A model generated the notes under the pieces. It saw only the letters and a program-made list of their open reading frames with translations. It was not told where the DNA came from and did no database searches. Made by a program: the position numbers and the translations under genes. Positions 50,544 to 58,042 of a stretch of DNA of 64,000 nucleotides are shown in pieces. This stretch comes from Alphaproteobacteria bacterium. Its GTDB lineage: Bacteria; Pseudomonadota; Alphaproteobacteria; Sphingomonadales; Sphingomonadaceae. Every line of letters begins with the position of its first letter. Position 1 is the first letter of the stretch. Location: contig VBAC01000001.1 of the NCBI GenBank assembly GCA_005883305.1, positions 310,001 to 374,000 on the forward strand, in the 5' to 3' direction.

Positions 50544-51956
50544 TTAGCTCGAATAATACATGTCGTATTCGACCGCGCTCGGAGTCGTCTCCCAGCGCAT
50601 CTGCTCCTCCCACTTCAATTCGATGTAGGAATCGATCTGGTCGTCGCTGAACACGTCGCCTTTGGTCAGGAACGAGCGGTCGGAATCGAGCGCGATCAGC
50701 GCCTCGCGAAGCGATCCGCAGACGGTCGGCACCGTTTCGAGCTCGGCCGGCGGTAGATCGTAGAGGTTCTTGTCGATCGGATCGCCCGGGTGGATACGGT
50801 TCTGGATTCCGTCGAGCCCGGCCATCAGCAGCGCCGCATAGGCCAGATAGGGATTGGCGAGCGGATCGGGGAAGCGGAACTCGACGCGCTTGGCTTTTTC
50901 GCCGGTGCCATAGGGGATTCGGCACGAGGCGGAGCGATTGCGGCTCGAATAAGCGAGCAGCACCGGCGCCTCGTAGCCCGGGACGAGGCGCTTGTAGCTG
51001 TTGGTGGTCGGGTTGGTGATCGCGTTCAAGGCCCGCGCGTGGCGTATCACGCCGCCGATGAAATAGAGGCAGGTCTCGCTAAGGCCCGCATAGCCGTTGC
51101 CGGCGAAGAGCGGCTTGCCGCCCTTCCAGATCGACATGTGGGTGTGCATTCCGGAGCCGTTGTCGGTCTTGATCGGCTTGGGCATGAAGGTCGCCGACTT
51201 GCCATAGGCCTGGGCGACCATGTGAACGACATATTTGTAGACCTGCATCCGGTCGGCGGTGGTCACCAGCGAACCGTAGGTGAGGCCGAGCTCATGCTGC
51301 GCGGCGCCGACCTCGTGGTGGTGCTTGTCCATCGGCAGCCCCATTTCGAGCATCGTCGAAACCATCTCGGCGCGGATGTCCTGCGCCGAATCGACCGGCG
51401 CGACCGGGAAATAGCCGCCCTTGGCGCGTGGCCGGTGGCCGAGATTGCCGCTCTCATATTTGGTGTTGGTGTTGGTCGGCAGCTCGATATCGTCGAGCGA
51501 GAAGCCGGAGGCGGCGTAGCCGTCCTCGAAGCGGACGTCGTCGAACATGAAGAATTCGGCCTCGGGGCCGACATAGATTTCGTCGCCGATTCCGGTCGCC
51601 TTCAAATAGGCCTCGGCGCGCTTGGCGGTCGAGCGCGGATCGCGGGCGTAGAGCTCGCCGGTGCCGGGGTCGACGATGTCGCAGAAGAGGATGCCCATCG
51701 GGGTCGCGCTGAACGGATCGACGTACCAGGCGTCGAGATCGGGCTTGAGCACCATGTCGCTCTCGTTGATCGCCTTCCAGCCGGCGATCGAGGAGCCGTC
51801 GAACATCAGCCCGTCGGTCAGCTCGTCCTCGCCGAGCACGCCCGCGCACATGGTGAGATGCTGCCACTTGCCCTTGGGATCGGTGAAGCGGAGGTCGACC
51901 CACTCGATCTCGCCATCCTTGATGCTCTTGAGGATCTTGCCCGCGTCGTTCGCCAT
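50544..51956 (-). CDS. glnA: Glutamine synthetase, type I
   Basis: A 470-aa GS-I that makes glutamine from glutamate, ammonia and ATP; dodecameric and cytoplasmic. Motifs include [42 protein letters not shown] and the adenylylation segment [10 protein letters not shown] with Tyr399, so it is likely regulated by GlnE. It is in the same orientation as glnB but separated from it by a short HTH gene and a palindromic repeat. Confidence 0.96.
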   Translation of the reverse strand: MANDAGKILKSIKDGEIEWVDLRFTDPKGKWQHLTMCAGVLGEDELTDGLMFDGSSIAGWKAINESDMVLKPDLDAWYVDPFSATPMGILFCDIVDPGTGELYARDPRSTAKRAEAYLKATGIGDEIYVGPEAEFFMFDDVRFEDGYAASGFSLDDIELPTNTNTKYESGNLGHRPRAKGGYFPVAPVDSAQDIRAEMVSTMLEMGLPMDKHHHEVGAAQHELGLTYGSLVTTADRMQVYKYVVHMVAQAYGKSATFMPKPIKTDNGSGMHTHMSIWKGGKPLFAGNGYAGLSETCLYFIGGVIRHARALNAITNPTTNSYKRLVPGYEAPVLLAYSSRNRSASCRIPYGTGEKAKRVEFRFPDPLANPYLAYAALLMAGLDGIQNRIHPGDPIDKNLYDLPPAELETVPTVCGSLREALIALDSDRSFLTKGDVFSDDQIDSYIELKWEEQMRWETTPSAVEYDMYYSS

Positions 51957-52057
51957 GTCGTCTGCCCCCCGGATGGATGCCTGGTGATGGCGCCTTCCAT
52001 CCGACGGCGCGCCGTCATCGTCCAGCGCCCGACTCGGCGGGTGAATAATTCAACAGC

Positions 52058-52267
52058 TCAGTAGGGGCGGCGGCGGGCGGCGACGAGCATCCGAAGAAGC
52101 ATCGCCACGGGCCGCGGCACGCCGACCTTGCCGTCGAGCCACAGGCTGACGGTCGAGCGGCTGACCCCGATCGCGTTGGCGATGTCGGCCTGGGTCTCGT
52201 AGCCGAGCGTGCGCATCGCCGCCTTCAGCTCGGCCGGGGACATTGAGGCGAGGCGGGGGTCTTCCAT
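52058..52267 (-). CDS. Single-domain HTH protein between glnB and glnA
   Basis: A 69-aa protein that is essentially one helix-turn-helix: ADIANAIGVSRSTVSLWLDGK (about 29-49), followed by a basic tail RRRPY. It begins at ATG 52267 and ends 101 nt before glnA. It has no ligand domain, so it would act as a simple DNA-binding protein, perhaps of a nearby target; the link to nitrogen control is positional only. Confidence 0.7.
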   Translation of the reverse strand: MEDPRLASMSPAELKAAMRTLGYETQADIANAIGVSRSTVSLWLDGKVGVPRPVAMLLRMLVAARRRPY

Positions 52268-52286
52268 GGCTTTTGCTTACCCACAC

Positions 52287-52376
52287 TCGTCATTCCCGCG
52301 AAAGCGGGAATCCAGCTTCTTCATCTCCAAGGCTGTGCCCAAGCTGGACCCCCCGCTTTCGCGGGGGCGGCGAAAA
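52287..52376. repeat. Palindromic repeat between glnB and the HTH gene
   Basis: CCCGCGAAAGCGGGAATCCAGCTT near 52294 and AAGCTGGACC followed by a CCCCGCTTTCGCGGGGG hairpin near 52350 form an imperfect long inverted repeat with internal hairpins. It resembles in design the other palindromic elements in the window but has different arms. Confidence 0.8.
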
Positions 52377-52378
52377 CA

Positions 52379-52796
<418 letters not shown>

Positions 52797-52857
52797 GGTG
52801 CGCCGGTAAATGGCTCCGCAGGAGCCAATTCGAACGAGAGATATGAGGAGCCGCGCC

Positions 52858-53262
52858 ATGCGCAAGATGTCGATCCTGCTTGCAGCGAGCCTTGCCGCTT
52901 TGTCCGCCTCCGCGCCCGCGGCGGCGCCGGACCGCGAGGCGGAGCTGGAGCGTGCGCTCCACGGCCGCGTGGCGGGCGAGCCGGTCCACTGCATCGACAT
53001 GCACCGGGTCCGGGGCAGCACGATCATTCCCGGAACGGCGGTGATCTATGACGCCGGAAGCATCCTCTATGTGAACCGGCCCGATTCGGGCGCCGACTCG
53101 CTCGACCGGTGGGACATGCTGGTGACTCGGCTCTACACGTCCCAGCTGTGCAACACCGACACGGTCGACCTGATCGAGCAGGGATCGCACGCTTATTCGG
53201 GTATCCTCTTCCTCGGCGATTTCGTGCCTTACCGCCGGGTCCAGACCAGCGACGTCCGCTAG
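52858..53262 (+). CDS. Secreted protein of unknown function
   Basis: A 134-aa protein with a signal peptide (MRKMSILLAASLAALSASAP and on). The mature part has two Cys (CIDMHRV and LCNTDTVDL) that may form a disulfide. ATG 52858 follows GAGGAG at 7 nt. I recognise no domain. It is divergent from glnB. Confidence 0.72.
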   Translation: MRKMSILLAASLAALSASAPAAAPDREAELERALHGRVAGEPVHCIDMHRVRGSTIIPGTAVIYDAGSILYVNRPDSGADSLDRWDMLVTRLYTSQLCNTDTVDLIEQGSHAYSGILFLGDFVPYRRVQTSDVR

Positions 53263-53609
53263 GGTCCGGAATCAATCAGGCTGGGTTGTTTTTCGTTCGA
53301 TTACCAGAGTCATCCCGGCGGAAGCCGGGACCCATGAACACGGTATTCGAGGTGAAGCGAGATCGCCGCCGCCAGTCCTCGATCGCTTCGGTTCATGGAT
53401 CCCGGCTTTCGCCGGGATGACTCCCTGGATTTGCAGCTGCAGCCGGACTTTCTCGTTCAGTACGGACCCAAGCAAGCGCCGATCCCTCCCAAATCGAGCC
53501 GCGCCGGGCCGCGCCTTTGTTGACGCACGATCTCAACGCGCTAGGAGCCGTCGCGGGGTGGCTTTGTATTCGCGTCCGGCTGCACTGTCGGCGCAGGACG
53601 GAATATTGA
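53263..53609. other. 347-bp gap holding a palindromic repeat
   Basis: No gene between the secreted protein and the PAS-PAS kinase. The first half holds the GAGTCATCCCGG palindromic element (53307-53423). The rest presumably contains the kinase promoter, which I cannot locate with confidence. Confidence 0.7.
53307..53423. repeat. Palindromic repeat element, GAGTCATCCCGG family, copy 2
   Basis: Arms at 53307-53338 and 53392-53423 are 32-bp inverted copies with two mismatches. Length, arms and central spacing match the copy at 41934-42050. Confidence 0.9.
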
Positions 53610-55496
53610 ATGGCCGAGAGCCCAGGCTTTGACCAGCACGTCGCCGATCCGCGTTTCCAGCTGCTGATCAACGCGGTCAGCGATTACGCGATCTACATGC
53701 TCGAGCCGACCGGCCACATCGCGACCTGGAATCCGGGTGCGCGACGCTTCAAGGGCTATGAGGCGGCCGAGGTCATCGGCAAGCATTTCTCCCAGTTCTT
53801 CACCGAGGAGGACCGCGCCAACGGTCTGCCCGGGCACATTTTGCGCACCGCCGCCGAGGAAGGCCGCTTCGAATCCGAAGGCTGGCGCGTGCGCAAGGAC
53901 GGCACTCGCTTCTGGGCCCAGGTGGTGGTCGATCCGATCCGGGCGGAGGACGGCGCGCTGCTCGGCTTCGCCAAGATCACCCGCGACGTCACCGACCGGC
54001 TCGACGCGCAGCGCGCCCTGTTCGAGAGCGAGCAGCGCTTTCGAATGCTCGTCCAGGGCGTGCGCGATTATGCGCTCTACATGCTCGATCCCGACGGGCG
54101 CGTGTCGAACTGGAACACCGGTGCGGCGGCGATCAAGGGCTATAGCGAGAAGGAGATCGTCGGCCAGCATTTCTCCCGCTTCTATACCGAGGAGGACCGC
54201 GCCGACGGCATGCCGCAGCGCGCGCTCGAAACGGCGCTGAGGGAGGGAAAATACGAGAACGAGGCCTGGCGCGTGCGCAAGGACGGCACGCGCTTCTGGG
54301 CGCACGTGGTCATCGATCCGATCTTCGACGGCGACGGCAAGCTCACCGGCTTCGCCAAGATCACCCGCGACATCACCGAGAAGAAGCGCGCCCAGGAGGA
54401 GCTGGAGGAGGCGCGCGCCGCCTTGTTCCAGTCGCAGAAGCTCCAGGCGCTGGGCGAGCTGACCGGCGGCATCGCCCACGATTTCAACAATCTCATCACC
54501 GTCATCCGCGGGTCCGCGGAAATGCTGAAGCGCCCCGATCTCGATCCGCAAAAGCGGGAGCGATATCTCGAGGCGATCGTCGAGACCTCCGATCGGGCGG
54601 CGTCCCTCACCGGCCATTTGCTCGCTTTCGGCCGCCGCCAGGCGCTCAAGCCCGAAGTGATCGACCTCAACGTCCGGCTCGACGCGCTGGCCGAGGTGCT
54701 CGGCCGGATGCTCGGCAGCCATATCGAGGTGAAGCTCGATCTCGCGCGCGACCTGTGGCGGGTGGAGGCCGATCCGGCGCAGCTCGAATCCGCCTTGCTC
54801 AACGCTGCGATCAATGCCCGCGACGCGATGCCTGAAGGCGGAACGATCACGCTTTCGACCGCCAATTGCGAGAAGGCCGGCGAGGTCTGCGTGGCGGTCA
54901 CCGATACCGGGGAGGGGATGGAGCAGGAGGTGCTCGACCGCGCCTTCGAGCCTTTCTTCACCACCAAGTCGGTCGGCAAGGGCACGGGACTCGGCCTCAG
55001 CCAGATCCACGGTTTCGCGGCCCAGACGGGGGGAAGGGCGGAGATCGAATCGGCGCCGGGCCGGGGGACGACGGTCCGGGTCTATCTGCCGAGCACCGAA
55101 AAGGCCGCCGGCGCCGCCGAGCCGGAGCGCGCCCTCGCCGCCGGGATTCACGGCAAGGCGATCCTTCTGGTCGAGGACAACGATCTGGTGCGCAATTTCG
55201 CCGAAGGGGTGCTCGCCGATCTCGGCTACGAGGTCGCCAGCGTCGGTTCGGCCGAAGAGGCGCTCGACTGGCTCGGCGGCAACCGCGCCGATCTGGTCTT
55301 CTCGGACATCGTCATGCCGGGCACCAACGGGATCGAGCTCGCCCGCCGGGTCCGCGCCGAACATGCCGGGCTGCCGGTGCTGCTCGCCACCGGCTACAGC
55401 GAAGACCTGCTCAAGGGCGCGGCGGGCGAGTTCAAGGTCATCTCCAAGCCCTACGGCCCGCTCGACCTGGCCGAGGCGGTGGCCGCCGCGCTTTAG
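53610..55496 (+). CDS. PAS-PAS hybrid histidine kinase with receiver domain
   Basis: A 628-aa cytoplasmic protein. Two very similar PAS domains (about 15-140 and 142-265; both have the FTEEDRA-, GWRVRKDGTRFWA-type motifs) suggest internal duplication. HisKA has H290 in GGIAHDFNN, a HATPase follows with GKGTGLGLS, and the receiver (about 515-625) has D566 in FSDIVMPG. A C-terminal receiver on the kinase suggests a phosphorelay to a separate HPt protein. No cognate regulator is adjacent. Confidence 0.92.
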   Translation: MAESPGFDQHVADPRFQLLINAVSDYAIYMLEPTGHIATWNPGARRFKGYEAAEVIGKHFSQFFTEEDRANGLPGHILRTAAEEGRFESEGWRVRKDGTRFWAQVVVDPIRAEDGALLGFAKITRDVTDRLDAQRALFESEQRFRMLVQGVRDYALYMLDPDGRVSNWNTGAAAIKGYSEKEIVGQHFSRFYTEEDRADGMPQRALETALREGKYENEAWRVRKDGTRFWAHVVIDPIFDGDGKLTGFAKITRDITEKKRAQEELEEARAALFQSQKLQALGELTGGIAHDFNNLITVIRGSAEMLKRPDLDPQKRERYLEAIVETSDRAASLTGHLLAFGRRQALKPEVIDLNVRLDALAEVLGRMLGSHIEVKLDLARDLWRVEADPAQLESALLNAAINARDAMPEGGTITLSTANCEKAGEVCVAVTDTGEGMEQEVLDRAFEPFFTTKSVGKGTGLGLSQIHGFAAQTGGRAEIESAPGRGTTVRVYLPSTEKAAGAAEPERALAAGIHGKAILLVEDNDLVRNFAEGVLADLGYEVASVGSAEEALDWLGGNRADLVFSDIVMPGTNGIELARRVRAEHAGLPVLLATGYSEDLLKGAAGEFKVISKPYGPLDLAEAVAAAL

Positions 55497-55517
55497 AGTG
55501 GCTGTGGGCTATTTATT

Positions 55518-55580
55518 CCGCTCATCCTGAGTAGCGGCTGAGCCCGGCGAAGAGAAGACGCGTATCGAAGGACCGGCCAC
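55518..55580. repeat. Partial copy of the CCGCTCATCCTGAG repeat
   Basis: The 14-nt outer-arm sequence CCGCTCATCCTGAG at 55518-55531 matches that of the 50351-50529 mosaic, followed by CGAAGGACCGGCC. The opposite arm is missing. Confidence 0.6.
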
Positions 55581-55654
55581 CTGCGGCGTTGGACCTTCAC
55601 CCCACCCAAGGCCTCGGCGAGAGCTTGGCGCCGCGTCGCGAAAGGCGCGGGGCC

Positions 55655-56482
55655 TCAGGCGTAGGGCGGGGAATCGAGCCCGGCCGGGCTCCTGGTGAAG
55701 ATCTCGCAGCCGTCCTCGGTGATCCCGATCGAATGCTCGAACTGGGCGGAAAGGCTTCGATCGCGGGTGACCGCGGTCCAGCCGTCGTCGAGGATCTTGG
55801 AGGCGGACTTGCCGATGTTGATCATCGGCTCGATGGTGAAGAACATGCCCGGCCGAAGCTCGGGCCCGGTGCCGGGGCGGCCGGCGTGGACCACCTCCGG
55901 AGCGTCGTGGAAGACTCGCCCGAGGCCATGGCCGCAAAAGTCGCGCACGACCGAATAACGCTGCGCCTCGGCGTGGGTCTGGATGGCGTGGCCGATGTCC
56001 CCGAGCCGGTTGCCGGGCCTGGCCTGCGCGATTCCGAGCATCAGGCATTCGTAGGTGGCCTGGACCAGCTTGCGCGCCTTGATGCCGACGTCGCCGACCA
56101 GGTACATCCTGCTGGTGTCCCCGTGCCAGCCGTCGAGGATCGGGGTCACGTCGATATTGACGATGTCCCCGTCCTTCAGCGCCCGGTCCCCGGGAATGCC
56201 GTGGCACACGACATGGTTGATCGAGGTGCAGCAGCTCTTGGTGTAGCCGCGATAGCCCAGAGTCGCGGGAACCGCGCCGGCTTCGATCGTCATCCGGTGG
56301 ACGATGTCGTCCAGCTCCTGGGTGGTGACTCCGGGAACGACGTGGGGGACAAGCGCGTCGAGGATCGATGCCGCCAGCTGTCCCGCGGCGCGCATCCCCG
56401 CGAAGCCGTCGGGACCGTGCAGCTTGATCGCTCCGTGGCGGCCGACGACGGCGGATTCGGTGTCGAGAAGGTGGGTGTCCAT
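55655..56482 (-). CDS. map: Methionine aminopeptidase, type I
   Basis: A 275-aa enzyme that removes the initiator methionine. Metal ligands and His are visible in NHVVCHGIPGD, VNIDVTPILDGWHGDTSRM, FCGHGLGRVFHD, TIEPMINIG and FEHSIGITEDG. ATG 56482 opens MDTHLLDTES, matching type I length; an earlier in-frame start would add a non-family leader. It is divergent from the CinA-like gene with 55 bp between them. Confidence 0.95.
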   Translation of the reverse strand: MDTHLLDTESAVVGRHGAIKLHGPDGFAGMRAAGQLAASILDALVPHVVPGVTTQELDDIVHRMTIEAGAVPATLGYRGYTKSCCTSINHVVCHGIPGDRALKDGDIVNIDVTPILDGWHGDTSRMYLVGDVGIKARKLVQATYECLMLGIAQARPGNRLGDIGHAIQTHAEAQRYSVVRDFCGHGLGRVFHDAPEVVHAGRPGTGPELRPGMFFTIEPMINIGKSASKILDDGWTAVTRDRSLSAQFEHSIGITEDGCEIFTRSPAGLDSPPYA

Positions 56483-56537
56483 GCCGCCTATATAATCCGC
56501 GAGTGGTAAATTTGCACCCACCCGCTAGAGGTTGGTC

Positions 56538-57296
56538 ATGACTTCCGAGCGGATCTGGACGGCGGCGCTTCTCGTGATCGGCGACGAGATCCTGTCGGGC
56601 CGCACCCAGGACAGGAACGTCGCCCAGGTCGCCCAGTGGCTGAACCTTCAGGGGATCAGGCTCGCCGAGGTGCGAGTCGTCGGCGACGAGATGGGGCGGA
56701 TCGGCGATGCGCTGAACGCGCTTCGCGCCGCTTATGATTACGTCTTCACCACCGGCGGCATCGGCCCGACTCACGACGACATCACCGTCGACGCGATCGC
56801 CGCCGCGCTCGGAGTCGACGTGATCGTCCATCCCAAGGCGCGGGAGACGCTCGAAGCCTATTACGAAAGCCGCGGCGGGATCACCGAGGCGCGGCTGCGC
56901 ATGGCGCGCGTGCCGCAAGGCGCCGAACTGATCGAAAATCCGATGTCCGGAGCGCCCGGAATCCGGCTCGGCAATATCTTCATCCTCGCGGGCGTGCCCT
57001 ATATCGCCGGGCTGATGCTGGAGGCGCTGTCGGGCCGGCTTGAGGGCGGCAAGCCGCTGCTTTCGGTGACGGTGGGTTGCTGGGCGCCGGAGAGCGAGGT
57101 GGCCGACGTGCTTCGCGAGACCGAAGCCGCCCATCCCGGTTGCCAGATCGGCTCCTACCCCTTTTTCCGCGAGGGGCAGGTCGGCGCCAATTTCGTCATC
57201 CGGGGCGTGGAGGCGGCGCTGATCGCCGCCTGCCGGGAAGATCTGCAAGGGCGGCTCGAGGCCGGGGGGAGAAAAGTCGTCGCCGAAGTCGTTTAG
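56538..57296 (+). CDS. CinA-family molybdopterin-binding domain protein
   Basis: A 252-aa protein of the MoCF/CinA-N type: GDEILSGRTQDRN (residues about 15-27), TTGGIGPTHDDIT and ENPMSGAPGIRLGN. It lacks the C-terminal nicotinamide-nucleotide amidase domain of full CinA, as in many proteobacteria. Its role (nucleotide or pyridine-nucleotide repair) is uncertain. Start ATG 56538 has AGAGG upstream. Confidence 0.88.
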   Translation: MTSERIWTAALLVIGDEILSGRTQDRNVAQVAQWLNLQGIRLAEVRVVGDEMGRIGDALNALRAAYDYVFTTGGIGPTHDDITVDAIAAALGVDVIVHPKARETLEAYYESRGGITEARLRMARVPQGAELIENPMSGAPGIRLGNIFILAGVPYIAGLMLEALSGRLEGGKPLLSVTVGCWAPESEVADVLRETEAAHPGCQIGSYPFFREGQVGANFVIRGVEAALIAACREDLQGRLEAGGRKVVAEVV

Positions 57297-57326
57297 GGCG
57301 ACGATAACACAGATTAAGGTATTTCC

Positions 57327-57737
57327 ATGGACCGCGCTTTCACCTGGTTCTCCAGCAAGATCTCCTTCCTCTCCGGCCAGCCTTTGGCCTTCGTGCTGGC
57401 GGTCCTGACGATCCTGGTCTGGGGTGTCACGGGCCCGCTCTTCGCCTTCTCCGACACCTGGCAGCTGGTGATCAACACCGGCACGACCATCGTCACCTTC
57501 CTGATGGTCTTCCTCATCCAGAACAGCACCAACCGCGACGCCGCGGCGATGCAGGCCAAGCTCGATGAGCTGCTTCGCGCGGTGACCAGGGCGCGCAGTG
57601 AGTTCATCGGCATCGAGCATCTGTCGGAAAAGCAGCTCGAGGAGATTCGCGGCGCGCTGGAGAAGGAAGCGGGCGTCGGCAAGGACAAGGAGCGCAAGGC
57701 CAGCCGGACGGTCGAATCCCTACTCAGGCGGCGCTAG
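57327..57737 (+). CDS. Low-affinity iron permease family protein
   Basis: A 136-aa membrane protein with two helices (about 20-40 and 48-68) and a coiled, charged C-terminal tail. ISFLSGQPLAFVLAVLTIL and MVFLIQNSTNRDAAAMQAKLDELL match Pfam 'low affinity iron permease' (PF04120), a name taken from fungal Fet4; function in bacteria is unproven. Confidence 0.88.
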   Translation: MDRAFTWFSSKISFLSGQPLAFVLAVLTILVWGVTGPLFAFSDTWQLVINTGTTIVTFLMVFLIQNSTNRDAAAMQAKLDELLRAVTRARSEFIGIEHLSEKQLEEIRGALEKEAGVGKDKERKASRTVESLLRRR

Positions 57738-57742
57738 GCATT

Positions 57743-57814
57743 CGTCATTGCGAGCGTAGCGAAGCAATCCAGACCGCACTGGATTGCCGCGCCCCTACGG
57801 GGCTCGCAATGACG
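57743..57814. repeat. Palindromic repeat, CGTCATTGCGAG family, copy 2
   Basis: Arms CGTCATTGCGAGCGTAGCGA...CCAG (57743-57772) and CTGG...CGCAATGACG (57779-57814) match the copy at 30875-30957; the loop is shorter. It lies between the iron permease gene and tRNA-Gly. Confidence 0.9.
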
Positions 57815-57836
57815 GTGCTGGGTTGGAGAAGCGCGC

Positions 57837-57910
57837 TGGAGCGGGTGAAGGGAATCGAACCCTCGTCGTAAGCTTGGGAAGCTTCTGCTCTGCCATTGAG
57901 CTACACCCGC
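57837..57910 (-). tRNA. tRNA-Gly (CCC anticodon)
   Basis: The minus strand folds as a 74-nt cloverleaf with CCA: acceptor GCGGGTG/CACCCGC, anticodon loop TTCCCAA (anticodon CCC), T-loop TTCGATT. It reads GGG codons. Confidence 0.95.
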
Positions 57911-58008
57911 TTCGTCCTTCATCTAGGCAAGGGCCGCGCGGACGGCAAGCATCGAGCGATTTCGAGCCGGTTGGGACAGCCGGCGGCTCGGAAATCGCGA
58001 TCGGGAAA

Positions 58009-58042
58009 GCTAGAGCGATCCACGCAGTGGACTCGCTCTAGC
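58009..58042 (-). terminator. Hairpin at the end of the GGDEF-EAL-PilZ gene
   Basis: GCTAGAGCGATCCAC (58009-58023) pairs with GTGGACTCGCTCTAGC (58027-58042) with one bulge. It overlaps the stop codon at 58038-58040, so it can end transcription from the leftward-reading gene. Confidence 0.6.

Larger units (their letters stand above)
57738..58037. other. 300-bp spacer with repeat, tRNA and hairpins
   Basis: Contains the CGTCATTGCGAG repeat (57743-57814), tRNA-Gly (57837-57910), a near-perfect hairpin (57956-57968 with 57985-57998) and the start of the hairpin at the stop of the GGDEF-EAL gene. No protein gene. Confidence 0.75.
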
